NCBI GenBank assembly: GCA_035645145.1
Contig: DASQNC010000073.1
Location: 62,001 to 126,000 of the forward strand
DNA length: 64,000 nucleotides
Origin: Azospirillaceae bacterium
Lineage (GTDB): Bacteria; Pseudomonadota; Alphaproteobacteria; Azospirillales; Azospirillaceae
Reading direction: 5' to 3'
In this document: in pieces, positions 9,082 to 17,486 of the stretch
Layout: the number at the start of each line of letters is the position of its first letter
Position numbering within the stretch: position 1 is the first letter of the stretch
Notes under the pieces: model-generated
The model's input: the letters and a program-made list of their open reading frames with translations, nothing else
Databases searched by the model: none
What the model was told of the DNA's origin: nothing
Position numbers and translations under genes: made by a program

Positions 9082-9786
9082 ATGCGCAAGGTCTACCAGG
9101 ACGCCACTTCGGCCCTTGCCGGCCTGCTTCGCGACGACATGACGATCATGTCGGGCGGGTTCGGTCTGTGCGGCGTGCCGCAAACGCTGATCGACGCGAT
9201 CAAGGCGTCGGGCGTCAAAGGCCTGACGGTCATCTCCAACAATGCCGGCGTGGACGGCGCGGGCCTCGGCATCCTGCTGGAGACCCGCCAGATCAAGAGG
9301 ATGATCAGCTCGTACGTGGGCGAGAACAAGCTGTTCGCCCAGCAGTTCATGTCCGGCGAGCTGGAGCTGGAATTCAATCCGCAGGGCACGCTGGCCGAGC
9401 GCATCCGTGCCGGCGGCGCCGGCATCCCGGCCTTCTACACCAAGACCGGCGTGGGCACGCTGGTGGCCGAGGGCAAGGAGGTGCGCGAATTCAATGGCGA
9501 GCCGTACGTGATGGAACGGGGGCTGTTCGCCGACCTCGCCATCGTGAAGGCCTGGAAGGGCGACACCGAAGGCAACCTCGTCTACCGGAAGACCGCACGG
9601 AACTTCAATCCGCCCATGGCGACCGCCGCCAAGGTGACGGTGGCCGAGGTGGAGGAGATCGTGGAGCCGGGCCAGCTCGACGCCGACCACATCCATACGC
9701 CGGGGATCTTCGTGAAGCGGATGATCCTGTCGGCCTACAAGGAAAAGCCCATCGAGCAGCGCACCGTGCGCAAGCGCGCGGCCTGA
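9082..9786 (+). CDS. scoA: Succinyl-CoA:3-ketoacid CoA-transferase subunit A
   Basis: 234 residues. The A subunit of the enzyme that moves CoA from succinyl-CoA to acetoacetate, used for ketone-body or polyhydroxybutyrate breakdown. It opens with the glycine-rich CoA-binding motif [11 protein letters not shown] (about 22-32) and carries the [12 protein letters not shown] segment typical of the family. A GGGGAG ribosome site precedes the ATG. scoB follows after 24 bp, as expected for a heteromeric enzyme. Confidence 0.95.
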   Translation: MRKVYQDATSALAGLLRDDMTIMSGGFGLCGVPQTLIDAIKASGVKGLTVISNNAGVDGAGLGILLETRQIKRMISSYVGENKLFAQQFMSGELELEFNPQGTLAERIRAGGAGIPAFYTKTGVGTLVAEGKEVREFNGEPYVMERGLFADLAIVKAWKGDTEGNLVYRKTARNFNPPMATAAKVTVAEVEEIVEPGQLDADHIHTPGIFVKRMILSAYKEKPIEQRTVRKRAA

Positions 9787-9810
9787 GGACGGCGGAGAAG
9801 GAGAGAGCAC

Positions 9811-10476
9811 ATGGCCTGGACCCGCGAAGACATGGCCGCCCGCGCAGCCAAGGAACTGCGCGACGGCTTCTACGTGAACCTCGGCATCGGCATCCCGACG
9901 CTGGTGGCCAACTACATCCCCGAAGGCATGCACGTGGTGCTGCAATCGGAGAACGGGATGCTGGGCATGGGCCCGTTCCCGTACGAGGGCGAAGAGGACC
10001 CCGACCTCATCAACGCCGGCAAGCAGACCATCACGCAGCTGCCGAGCTCGTCCTTCTTCGACAGCGCGCAGTCGTTCGGGATGATCCGCGGCGGCCACAT
10101 CGACCTGTCGATCCTGGGCGCCATGCAGGTGGCCGAGAACGGCGACCTGGCGAACTGGATGATCCCGGGCAAGATGGTCAAGGGCATGGGCGGCGCCATG
10201 GACCTGGTGGCCGGCGTCAAGCGCGTGGTCGTGGTGATGGAGCACACCGCCAAGGATGGCGAGAAGAAGCTGCTGCACCGCTGCGCCCTGCCGCTGACCG
10301 GCGCGGGCGTGGTGGACATGGTCATCACCGACTTGGCCGTCTTCACCATCGACAAGAAGGGAACCGGCGGCATGACCCTGGTCGAACTGGCGCCCGGCGT
10401 CACGCTGGACGAGGTGAGGGCGAAGACGGAAGCCACCTTCAAAGTGTCACCGGACCTGGCCACCGGGGCGGCATAG
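9811..10476 (+). CDS. scoB: Succinyl-CoA:3-ketoacid CoA-transferase subunit B
   Basis: 221 residues. The B subunit carries the catalytic glutamate in the SENG motif (E47), which forms the glutamyl-CoA thioester, followed by [12 protein letters not shown] (23-30) is the expected N-terminal signature. A GGAGAAGGAGAG ribosome site lies upstream. A strong hairpin terminator follows the gene, so scoA-scoB appears to be a two-gene transcript. Confidence 0.95.
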   Translation: MAWTREDMAARAAKELRDGFYVNLGIGIPTLVANYIPEGMHVVLQSENGMLGMGPFPYEGEEDPDLINAGKQTITQLPSSSFFDSAQSFGMIRGGHIDLSILGAMQVAENGDLANWMIPGKMVKGMGGAMDLVAGVKRVVVVMEHTAKDGEKKLLHRCALPLTGAGVVDMVITDLAVFTIDKKGTGGMTLVELAPGVTLDEVRAKTEATFKVSPDLATGAA

Positions 10477-10485
10477 GATCGCGGG

Positions 10486-10512
10486 ACGGGGCCGGCGCCC
10501 GGCCCCGTTTCC
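10486..10512 (+). terminator. Rho-independent terminator of scoAB
   Basis: A perfect 10-bp GC-rich stem (10486-10495 with 10499-10508), a 3-base loop and a short TTT tail start 10 bp after the scoB stop. Confidence 0.75.
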
Positions 10513-10651
10513 CCCGTGCAACCGTTGCCCCGGATTCGATCCGGGGGGCCCTTTGCCCGGCCCTGGCCGGAGCCTTCCAGGGGCCCACGCGCCGTTCGGC
10601 GCCGGGCCCGACCGCCAGCCGCAGCGTCCCCGCCATCCCGGACATCCCTTC

Positions 10652-11524
10652 ATGGCCATTCTCCTCGGCCTCACGGCCGCACTCGCGTGGGGTGTCAGCG
10701 GCTTATTCGCGCGCGAGGTCAGCAGTGCGCTGGGCGCCTGGCGCGGATTGTTCACCACCCAGCTCTTCGGACTGCTCGTCCTGATGGTGCCGCTGATCGG
10801 CGCCATGGCCGGCCCGGGCCTGGATGCCGATCTCGCCGCCGCCCCCGCCCAGGCCTGGGTCGTGGCCGGGATCGCCGCCCTGGCGAACACGACCGCCACC
10901 CTGTCGCTGTACCAGGCCTACCGCAGCGGCTCGCTCGCACTCGCCGTCCCGATCTCGTCCAGCTACGGCGTGCTCACGACCGCCTTCGCCGTGCTGGCGG
11001 GAGAGGCGTTGGCGATGGTCGAGGCCGTCGGCATCGCATTGGCCGCGGGCGGTCTGGCACTGGCCGGCGTGCGCGGCCGGAATCCCGCGGCCGGGGACGC
11101 CCATCTCGCCAGCATCGGATGGGCCCTGCTGGCCTCGGCGCAGTACGGTTTCGTGTTCTGGTCCATGGGGTTCTTCGTGGCCCCCCATCTGGGCGGGCTG
11201 GTGCCGATCGTCATCACCCGCGCCCTCGCGGTTCTGGTGCTGGGCGGCATCGGATGGATGCGCGGCCTGGGCATGGGCCTGCCGCACGGCCCGCTGTGCC
11301 GCCGGGCCGCACTCGTGGGCCTTCTCGATGCCATCGCCTTCGTCAGCCTGACCCTGGGTCTCGGCCTGGGTACGGACACCGTGGGCGTGGTGACCGTTCT
11401 GGGCTCGCTCTACAGCGCCGTGGGCGCCGTGCTGGCCTTCCTCGTCCTGCGCGAACGGCTGGCGGTGCACCAGTGGAGCGGGGTCGCGGCCATCATCGCC
11501 GGCGTCGTTGCGCTAAACCTGTGA
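10652..11524 (+). CDS. EamA/DMT-family membrane transporter
   Basis: 290 residues with about ten hydrophobic segments in two similar halves, the plan of the drug/metabolite transporter (EamA) superfamily. The first half opens with LGLTAALAWGVSGLFARE and the second contains LGLGLGTDTVGVVTVLGSLY. Members export amino acids, metabolites or drugs; the substrate here is unknown. The ATG at 10652 starts directly at the first helix; a longer in-frame start at 10553 would add a proline-rich stretch unlike a membrane protein N-terminus. Confidence 0.85.
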   Translation: MAILLGLTAALAWGVSGLFAREVSSALGAWRGLFTTQLFGLLVLMVPLIGAMAGPGLDADLAAAPAQAWVVAGIAALANTTATLSLYQAYRSGSLALAVPISSSYGVLTTAFAVLAGEALAMVEAVGIALAAGGLALAGVRGRNPAAGDAHLASIGWALLASAQYGFVFWSMGFFVAPHLGGLVPIVITRALAVLVLGGIGWMRGLGMGLPHGPLCRRAALVGLLDAIAFVSLTLGLGLGTDTVGVVTVLGSLYSAVGAVLAFLVLRERLAVHQWSGVAAIIAGVVALNL

Positions 11525-11637
11525 CGCGGGGACATTCTGTCCGGCATGGACGGAATCCGAGCGATACGCACTCGCCATCCCGCAAGCCCGCACGTTATCG
11601 TTCCTTGCCCGACTCGCAACCAAGGGATTAACCCGTG

Positions 11638-12792
11638 ATGACCGCCTCGCTCCGGCCCACTGCCGAACACCTTTCCGAAAGCCGGATCGCCCAGGTCGCA
11701 ATCTATGGACGCGGTCGGGCCGGGCTGATTCCGTTGTGGTTCGGCGAGGGCGACGTGCCGACGCCCGATTTCATCGCCGATGCCGCCCATCAGGCCATGC
11801 GCGACGGCTTCGTCTTCTACAGCGACAACCGCGGCCTGCCCGACCTGCGCGAGTCCCTGGCGCGCTATCTGGGCCGGGTCCATGGCAAGCCCGTGGACGC
11901 GGAACGGATCGTCGTCACCTCGTCCGGCATGGCGGCCATCATGATGGCCTTCCAGGCGATCCTCGATCCGGGGGACGAGGTGGCGATCGTCGCGCCCGTC
12001 TGGCCGAATGCCTTCGCCGCCGTGGAAGTCATGAACGGCAAGCCGGTGGAAGTGCCCCTGACCCTGGGCAACGCCGGCTGGACGCTGGACCTGGAGCGCC
12101 TGTTCGCCGCCTGCGGCCCGCGCACGCGCGCCATCTTCATCAACACGCCCGGCAACCCGACGGGCTGGGTCATGCCCCTGGCGGACATGCGCCGGGTCCT
12201 GGATTTCGCGAAGTCGCGCGGGATCTGGGTGATTTCGGACGAGGTCTACAGCCGGATCGTCTACGACCGGCCGGCCGCCCCGTCGTTCCTGGAGTTCGCC
12301 GAACCCGACGACCCGCTGATCGTGGTGAACAGCTTTTCCAAGAACTGGTGCATGACCGGCTGGCGCATGGGCTGGTCCGTGGCGCCCGCCCACCTGACGC
12401 CGGTCTTTGCGAAACTGATCCAGTTCAACTACTCCGGCACGCCCCCCTTTGTGCAGAAGGCCGGCGTGGCGGCCATCGAACAGGGCGAAGGGGTGATCAC
12501 GGACCTGGTTGACCGCTGCCGGCGGGGCCGGGCCATCGTGCAGGCGGCCCTGGAGCGGTTGCCGCGGGTGCGGCTGGCCCCCATGGACGGCGCCTTCTAC
12601 GCCTTCTTCCAGGTGGAGGGCATGACCGACAGCCTGGAGTTCGCCAAGCGGCTGGTGGACGAGGCGGGCGTGGGCCTGGCGCCGGGATCGGCGTTCGGCG
12701 CATCGGGCGAGGGCTGGCTCCGCCTGTGCTTCGCCAGCTCGCCCGCGCTGCTGGAAGAGGCGATGGCGCGCCTGTCCCGCGCCCTCGCCTGA
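11638..12792 (+). CDS. Class I/II PLP aminotransferase (aspartate aminotransferase-like)
   Basis: 384 residues. Cytosolic PLP enzyme of fold type I. The Schiff-base lysine is K235 in SFSKNWCMTGWRMGW, with the PLP-contacting motifs NTPGNPTG (about 169-176) and SDEVYSR (200-206). The substrate is not determined; the subgroup includes enzymes annotated as aspartate or aromatic aminotransferases. A GTG at 11635 sits directly before the ATG at 11638, and an AAGGGA site serves either. The following GNAT gene starts 2 bp after the stop, so the pair is probably co-transcribed. Confidence 0.88.
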   Translation: MTASLRPTAEHLSESRIAQVAIYGRGRAGLIPLWFGEGDVPTPDFIADAAHQAMRDGFVFYSDNRGLPDLRESLARYLGRVHGKPVDAERIVVTSSGMAAIMMAFQAILDPGDEVAIVAPVWPNAFAAVEVMNGKPVEVPLTLGNAGWTLDLERLFAACGPRTRAIFINTPGNPTGWVMPLADMRRVLDFAKSRGIWVISDEVYSRIVYDRPAAPSFLEFAEPDDPLIVVNSFSKNWCMTGWRMGWSVAPAHLTPVFAKLIQFNYSGTPPFVQKAGVAAIEQGEGVITDLVDRCRRGRAIVQAALERLPRVRLAPMDGAFYAFFQVEGMTDSLEFAKRLVDEAGVGLAPGSAFGASGEGWLRLCFASSPALLEEAMARLSRALA

Positions 12793-12794
12793 CG

Positions 12795-13574
12795 ATGGCC
12801 GGGGATCTCGACCAGCTCCACCGGATCGAGACCACCCTGCGGACGGCGGCGCAATCCACGCGTGATGTGCAGTCCTGCGGGCCGTTTCACCTGCTGATTT
12901 GGCCCGGCAGCGCCCTGCCCTATGTGAACTACGCCACGCCGGCCGGCGCCTGCCCGGACTGGGACGGCGCGGTTGCGGCCCTGCGGGAGGCGTTCCAGGC
13001 GCACCGCCGGCAACCGCGGGTCGAGCTGTTCCCCGGCCTCTGGCCCGAAGCCGATGCCGCATTGGCGCGGGCCGGCTGGCGCCTGGAACGGGAGTCGCCC
13101 GTGATGGTCGCCACGGCGGCCGACCTGCGCCCTGCCGCGGCCCCGCCGGAGGTGGAAGCGCGCGTCCTGTCCCCGGACGATCCCGACGTTCTGCTGGACG
13201 CGTTCCTGCGCGTCCAGGCCGCCGCCTTCGCCTTCCCGCCCGAGGATCTGGGACCGACCCGTGTGGCCGAACTGCGCCGGGAACTGGCGGCTGGCGGCTC
13301 GATTGTCATTGCCCTGGCCGAGGGCGCACGGGTGCGCGGCGGCGCCACCGTGCTCGGGCACCCGCCGATCGCCGAACTGGCCGGCGTGGGGGTCGAACCC
13401 GGCGCGCAGAGGCGGGGTCTGGGCGCCTATGCCTGCACCGTCGCACTGCAACGGTTCTTTGGCGGGGGCGGGGAGACGGCGTGGCTGGGGGCCGGTGACA
13501 CGGGATCGGAATCCCTCTACCGACGCCTGGGTTTCCGCACCATCGGCGTCCAGCGCATTTACGTCGGGGCCTGA
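12795..13574 (+). CDS. GNAT-family N-acetyltransferase
   Basis: 259 residues. The C-terminal GNAT domain (about 120-258) shows the acetyl-CoA loop pattern in GVEPGAQRRGLGAYA (the Q/RxxGxG/A site) and ends with LYRRLGFRTIG, the usual last strand. The N-terminal 110 residues are less conserved and may form a second, degenerate GNAT fold. The substrate is unknown. The start at 12795 lies 2 bp after the aminotransferase stop, which suggests a shared role, possibly acetylation of an amine or amino acid. Confidence 0.85.
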   Translation: MAGDLDQLHRIETTLRTAAQSTRDVQSCGPFHLLIWPGSALPYVNYATPAGACPDWDGAVAALREAFQAHRRQPRVELFPGLWPEADAALARAGWRLERESPVMVATAADLRPAAAPPEVEARVLSPDDPDVLLDAFLRVQAAAFAFPPEDLGPTRVAELRRELAAGGSIVIALAEGARVRGGATVLGHPPIAELAGVGVEPGAQRRGLGAYACTVALQRFFGGGGETAWLGAGDTGSESLYRRLGFRTIGVQRIYVGA

Positions 13575-13589
13575 ACGCCCCGGCCATGC

Positions 13590-13653
13590 TGCACCGCACA
13601 ATACGCAGGTGCACCGCACCGGCGGGAAGGCGGCCGTTCCCTGCCGGTATAAC
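13590..13653 (+). promoter_or_regulatory. Candidate activator-dependent promoter of the DUF1127 gene
   Basis: Two exact copies of TGCACCGCAC lie 20 bp apart (13590-13599 and 13610-13619). They are followed by a -10-like TATAAC (13648-13653) with no recognisable -35 at 13625-13630. Direct repeats two helical turns apart just upstream of a weak -35 are typical of activator sites. The regulator is unknown. Confidence 0.3.
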
Positions 13654-13800
13654 GTTGCACCCGCGCCACTATTCCCGCCCGCCGTCATTCCCAGTCGTGA
13701 TGGCTCGCATGCAACGCGTGCGTTTGCCGTCCCACATCCACCAAAGGTACATTTTGCACCTGCGAAGACGCCGACCGGTTCACGGCCGGCACCACCGGGA

Positions 13801-14013
13801 ATGCAAACAATGGCCATGACCTTCGAAGGCGCCGCCGGCCGCCCCACCCTGTCGATCGACCTGCGCGGCAGCCTTGCCCGCCTCGTCCGGGGTTTGGTTG
13901 TCCGCGCGCACTCGCCCCGGCGCCTGTCGGACCTGAACGAGCACCTGTTGCGCGACCTGGGCCTGACCCGCGCGGACGCGTCCACGGTGTCGAACAAGCC
14001 GTTCGGGCGGTAA
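13801..14013 (+). CDS. DUF1127 domain small protein
   Basis: 70 residues. The C-terminal half carries the DUF1127 pattern: RRLSDLNEHLLRDLGLTRAD (about 43-62), an arginine-rich amphipathic helix pair. Short DUF1127 proteins are common in alphaproteobacteria; some bind RNA or affect small-RNA turnover and phosphate or stress responses. The start could instead be the ATG at 13816. It has a long upstream region with direct repeats and stands alone. Confidence 0.75.
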   Translation: MQTMAMTFEGAAGRPTLSIDLRGSLARLVRGLVVRAHSPRRLSDLNEHLLRDLGLTRADASTVSNKPFGR

Positions 14014-14072
14014 GCCGCGGGCCGCACCCGCCTCCCCGATCGCGACCACAACCTGTCCCCGCGGCAGATGCG

Positions 14073-14246
14073 ATGGCCGGTCGAGCCCGCGACAAAGCGA
14101 ATATCCGGCCCCTTCATGACCGAGGCAGCGACGGCAACGTCGGCGCGAACGAGGTTGGTCTGATTGGCACGGCCCTGTTTGCGTCCGACCTCGACACATT
14201 GCTGACCACGAATATCCTGTTCCAGGTGGCGACCGGCGCCATTTGA
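14073..14246 (+). pseudogene. Orphan C-terminal remnant of a DUF4214/nonapeptide-repeat gene
   Basis: A 57-codon open frame whose translation aligns with the last ~60 residues of the genes at 14520 and 17487. DKANIRPLHD matches DEANIWFVHD, GNVGANEVGLIGTA matches GNIAVNEVSLVGVT, and DLDTLLTTNILF matches DLDTLLTSNFLF. Everything upstream of this point (the DUF4214 domain, strand-rich core and repeats) is absent. A degenerate copy of the family's GGGGCG hairpin follows at about 14260-14290. It has no promoter of its own that I can see. It is best read as the tail of a deleted paralog, though it remains open and starts with ATG. Confidence 0.75.
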
Positions 14247-14441
14247 GTGGAGCCAGGGGAGGGGCGTGTCCGTCAGGCCGCGCCCTTTTCAATTCCGGCC
14301 GTCTCTTGCGCCCGGCCCGCGGGGCGGGCTTGCCCCCGTCCCCATGCACACGACCGCAACTTGCCATCGCAGCATCTGTCGCTGCACCGAACGGTGCGGA
14401 ATGACCTCCAGAGGCGCCATCGCCTGCTTGGGAACAGCGGC

Positions 14442-14484
14442 GTTTGACACCTTTTGGATGGGTGTATAGTAACTATCTAACCAC
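14442..14484 (+). promoter_or_regulatory. Conserved promoter block of the first full DUF4214 gene
   Basis: TTGACA (14444-14449) and TATAGT (14465-14470) lie 15 bp apart, with further conserved sequence (AACTATCTAACCAC) downstream. The same block recurs at 17412-17454 before the third gene with only a few changes. Conservation between paralogous upstream regions supports function even though the spacer is short. Confidence 0.6.
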
Positions 14485-14519
14485 CCCCGGTGGCCCCGAT
14501 CCCCAGGAAGCCGCTCGCC

Positions 14520-15908
14520 ATGACCATCCAATCCGATCTCCAGAAGCTCTACATTGCCTTCTTCAACCGCCCCGCCGACCCGGGTGGCTTGGCGTGGTGG
14601 GAGCAGAGGGTATCCGAGGCGGGTGGCAACCTCGCCGCCGTCGTCAACGCCTTCAGCGCCGCGCCGGAGTACAAGGCCCTGTACGACGGCCTGAGCAACG
14701 CGCAGGTTGTCAACCAGCTCTACCGCAACCTGTTCGGCCGCGACGCCGAGCCGGCCGGCCTGGACTTCTGGACCGGCGCGCTGGAAGGCGGCGTGGTCAA
14801 CGTCGGCAACATCGCCTACACGATGACGAACGGCGCCCAGGGCGACGACGCCAAGGTGATCGCCAACAAGGCCAAGGTGGCCGAGGCGTTCACCGCCGCA
14901 CTCGACACCACCACCGAGGTCCTGAGCTATTCCGGCCCCGCCGCCGCCGTGAATGGACGCGCACTCCTGTCGCAGGTGGACGCCACCGCGGCCTCGGTCG
15001 ACGCGGCGTTGGCGGCGATCCCGGACCGGATCAAGGAAATACGTGGCCCTCAGGACTGGGTGTCCCAAACCGTCACACTGACGGGCGACGTGGACGCCAT
15101 CAGCCTTGATCCGGGCACCGCGTTTCTGCACCTGAAGGTGCTGCAGGACAGCACCGTTTCCAGCATCCCCGGCGACTCGCTGCAGATGCTGTACGTGACG
15201 GGTCCCGGTGCATTGACCGTCACCAGCGTCGGCGCCTCCGTCCGCTCCGTGAGCGCCTTCCAGGCGGAGGACGCGATCACCATCGACCTGACGATGACAA
15301 GTCCGGCCACCATGCTGGGCGGCTGGGGCGACGACGTGCTCACCGGCGGCGCCGGTGCCGACTTCATCGCTGGCGCCGCGGGCAACGACACGCTGAGCGG
15401 CGACGCTGGCGCGGACACCTACGGGTTCGCGACGTCGGGGGCACTCAACGGCACCGACACCATCACGCTGGTGGCGGGCACGGGCGGCGACATCCTGGAC
15501 TTCGGCCCGTTCCTCAACCAGGGCAGTGTCGAGCAGCATGGCGCCACGGGCACGGCGATCCACGCGTTCACGTCCGCCGACAAGGGTGACGTGAACATCA
15601 CGAACAAGGTGGCGCTGTATTCGGATGCCGCCGAGGCCAACATCGACAACCCCAACGAGATCGCCGAGCTGATCAACGGGACCGGCGACGCGTTCCGCCT
15701 GACGGCCGGCGGCAAGGCGGTGCTGATCACCGGCGATGCCGGCGGTGCCAACGACGAGGCGAACATCTGGTTCGTCCACGACTGGGACGGCAACGGCAAC
15801 ATTGCGGTGAACGAGGTGAGCCTGGTCGGCGTGACCTCGTCCGCCTTCGACCTCGACACCCTGCTCACCTCGAACTTCTTGTTCGGTCACGTCACCGGGG
15901 ATGTGTGA
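14520..15908 (+). CDS. Secreted DUF4214 / calcium-nonapeptide-repeat protein, full-length paralog 1
   Basis: 462 residues. Two DUF4214-like units occupy the N-terminus (about 8-30 with LYIAFFNRPADPGGL and 67-90 with LYRNLFGRDAEPAGL). An alanine-rich helical linker (about 115-170) and a strand-rich region with TGPGALTVTSVGASVR (about 185-260) follow. RTX-type nonapeptides GGWGDDVLT-GGAGADFIA-GAAGNDTLS lie at 267-300, and an acidic/hydrophobic tail ends DLDTLLTSNFLF. There is no Sec signal peptide. That architecture matches calcium-binding proteins exported by type I secretion and surface-layer-like proteins; the export route is inference, since no T1SS genes are in the window. The ATG at 14520 follows an AGGAAG ribosome site. 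Confidence 0.85.
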   Translation: MTIQSDLQKLYIAFFNRPADPGGLAWWEQRVSEAGGNLAAVVNAFSAAPEYKALYDGLSNAQVVNQLYRNLFGRDAEPAGLDFWTGALEGGVVNVGNIAYTMTNGAQGDDAKVIANKAKVAEAFTAALDTTTEVLSYSGPAAAVNGRALLSQVDATAASVDAALAAIPDRIKEIRGPQDWVSQTVTLTGDVDAISLDPGTAFLHLKVLQDSTVSSIPGDSLQMLYVTGPGALTVTSVGASVRSVSAFQAEDAITIDLTMTSPATMLGGWGDDVLTGGAGADFIAGAAGNDTLSGDAGADTYGFATSGALNGTDTITLVAGTGGDILDFGPFLNQGSVEQHGATGTAIHAFTSADKGDVNITNKVALYSDAAEANIDNPNEIAELINGTGDAFRLTAGGKAVLITGDAGGANDEANIWFVHDWDGNGNIAVNEVSLVGVTSSAFDLDTLLTSNFLFGHVTGDV

Positions 15909-15947
15909 TCGAAGGCCGGAACGCCTTCGCCAACGCCTTCTCGGAAA

Positions 15948-15987
15948 ATGGAAAGGGGCGTGTCCTTCGGGGCACGCCCCTTTCCAT
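15948..15987 (+). terminator. Family hairpin terminator after paralog 1
   Basis: A perfect 14-15-bp stem (15948-15962 with 15973-15987, 10-base loop) built from GGAAAGGGGCG and its complement. Closely related hairpins follow the other array genes at 17324-17359 and 18922-18952. Confidence 0.7.
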
Positions 15988-16180
15988 GTCCGGCCGGTTC
16001 CCGCCCCGACTTCGGCAGCTCCCCCCCCGCGCACGTGACCGCAACCTGTCATCGTGCCGGCTGTTGGTGCGCCATTGGTGCGACACGCCATCCGGGGATT
16101 GCGGCCGCACACCGGTGCACGGTGCCGGATAGGGCCGTCCGGCCAAGCTGCCGACACAAATCCAGGGGACGCCACTGACC

Positions 16181-17278
16181 ATGTCCATCCCGTCCGACAT
16201 CCAGGAGCTCTACATGGCCGTCTTCAACCGCTTCGCCGACCCGGCGGACCGGGAGCGCTGGGAACGGCAAGTTGCCGAGAACGTCGGCAACCCGGCCGCG
16301 GTCGCCGACGCCGCGCGGGACGCACGCGCCTTGTTGTCGGGAGTGGACGCTGCCATGGCCACGGTCGATGCGGCGCTCGCCGCCATCCCGGCGCAGATCG
16401 AGCGCATGCACGGTCCCCAGGACGAGACACGCCAGACCGTCACGCTGACAGGGGATGTGGACACCCTCCGGGTCGATCCGAACACCCTGCTTTTGAGCCT
16501 GGTGGTGCTGGAAGACAGCACCGTCGCCAACCTGTCCGGTGCCTCGCTCGACATGCTCTACATCACCGGCCCCGGCGCCCTGACCGTCACCGACGTCGGT
16601 GCAACCGTCCGGGCCGTGAGCGCCTCCGAGGCGGAGGGCGCGGTCAACATCGACCTGACGACGACCGACACGGCCCGCATGCTGGGCGGCCGGGGGGACG
16701 ATGTGTTCACCGGCGGTGGCGCCGCCGACTTCATCGCCGGCGGCCGGGGCGGCGACACGCTGGACGGCGAGGCCGGCGCGGACACCTACGAGTTCGCAAG
16801 CTCGGGCGATGAGAACGGCACCGACATCATCATGCTGGAGGCTGGTCCCGGCGGCGACGTCCTGGGCCTTGGCGGCTTCTTCCTCGGCCCGGCGGGTGTC
16901 GAGCGGAACGGCGCCACGGGGACGGCGATCAACGCGTTCACGGCGGCCGACAAGGGCGACGTGAACATCACGAACAAGGTCGCGCTGTATTCGGGCTCGG
17001 AGGTCGGACTCGACCCGCACGAGGTCGTCGCCGGCCTGATCAACGGGGCGGACGACGCGTTCCGCCTGACGGCCGGCGGAAAGACGGTGCTGGTCACCGG
17101 CGATGCCAGCGGAACGTCCCAGGAGGAAGCGCTGATCTGGTTCATCCACGACATGGACGGGAACGGCGCCGTGGCCGCCGACGAGGTCAGTCTGGTGGGC
17201 CTCACCTCGTCCGCGTTCGATCTGGACACGCTGACGACCACGAACTTTTCGTTCGATTTCGCGACCATCGCGCTTTGA
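16181..17278 (+). CDS. DUF4214/nonapeptide-repeat protein with internal deletion, paralog 2
   Basis: 365 residues. It aligns end to end with the 462- and 464-residue paralogs except that about 97 residues are missing in frame after residue ~45. Residues 1-45 (MSIPSDIQEL...PAAVADAA) join directly to ALLSGVDAAMATVDAAL, so the second DUF4214 unit and most of the helical linker are gone. The strand-rich core, nonapeptides (GGRGDDVFT, GGGAADFIA, GGRGGDTLD) and C-terminal tail (FDLDTLTTTNFSF) remain. No TTGACA block like that of the neighbours is visible upstream. It is intact and could be expressed from the upstream gene or a weak promoter. Confidence 0.8.
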   Translation: MSIPSDIQELYMAVFNRFADPADRERWERQVAENVGNPAAVADAARDARALLSGVDAAMATVDAALAAIPAQIERMHGPQDETRQTVTLTGDVDTLRVDPNTLLLSLVVLEDSTVANLSGASLDMLYITGPGALTVTDVGATVRAVSASEAEGAVNIDLTTTDTARMLGGRGDDVFTGGGAADFIAGGRGGDTLDGEAGADTYEFASSGDENGTDIIMLEAGPGGDVLGLGGFFLGPAGVERNGATGTAINAFTAADKGDVNITNKVALYSGSEVGLDPHEVVAGLINGADDAFRLTAGGKTVLVTGDASGTSQEEALIWFIHDMDGNGAVAADEVSLVGLTSSAFDLDTLTTTNFSFDFATIAL

Positions 17279-17323
17279 GGGACGGGCGAAACGCCGCGTC
17301 GCCACCTCTGTGGATCGAAAACC

Positions 17324-17359
17324 GGAAAGGGGCGCGTCCTGCGGGGCGCGCCCCTTTCC
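17324..17359 (+). terminator. Family hairpin terminator after paralog 2
   Basis: A 13-bp perfect stem (17324-17336 with 17347-17359, 10-base loop), nearly the same sequence as the hairpin at 15948. Confidence 0.7.
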
Positions 17360-17411
17360 ATGTGAGGGCCGCACCCGGTTCTCCCTTCCCGACTCACCGG
17401 AACGAAGGTGG

Positions 17412-17454
17412 GGTTGACACACTTTCGAAGGGTGTATAGCAACCATCTAACCAC
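17412..17454 (+). promoter_or_regulatory. Conserved promoter block of full-length paralog 3
   Basis: TTGACA (17414-17419), 15 bp, TATAGC (17435-17440), then AACCATCTAACCAC. It is the counterpart of the block at 14442-14484. Confidence 0.6.
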
Positions 17455-17486
17455 ATCACCGATGCAGGCCGGGAAAGCCTCCTCCA

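Noticed and set aside
8866-10278. Leftward extension of argD far past its start
   Set aside because: The extension is antisense to scoA and scoB; the argD ATG at 8865 gives the normal family length and has a promoter just upstream.
16181-17278. Paralog 2 considered as a pseudogene
   Set aside because: The internal deletion keeps the frame, and the core, nonapeptides and tail are intact, so it is listed as a gene.
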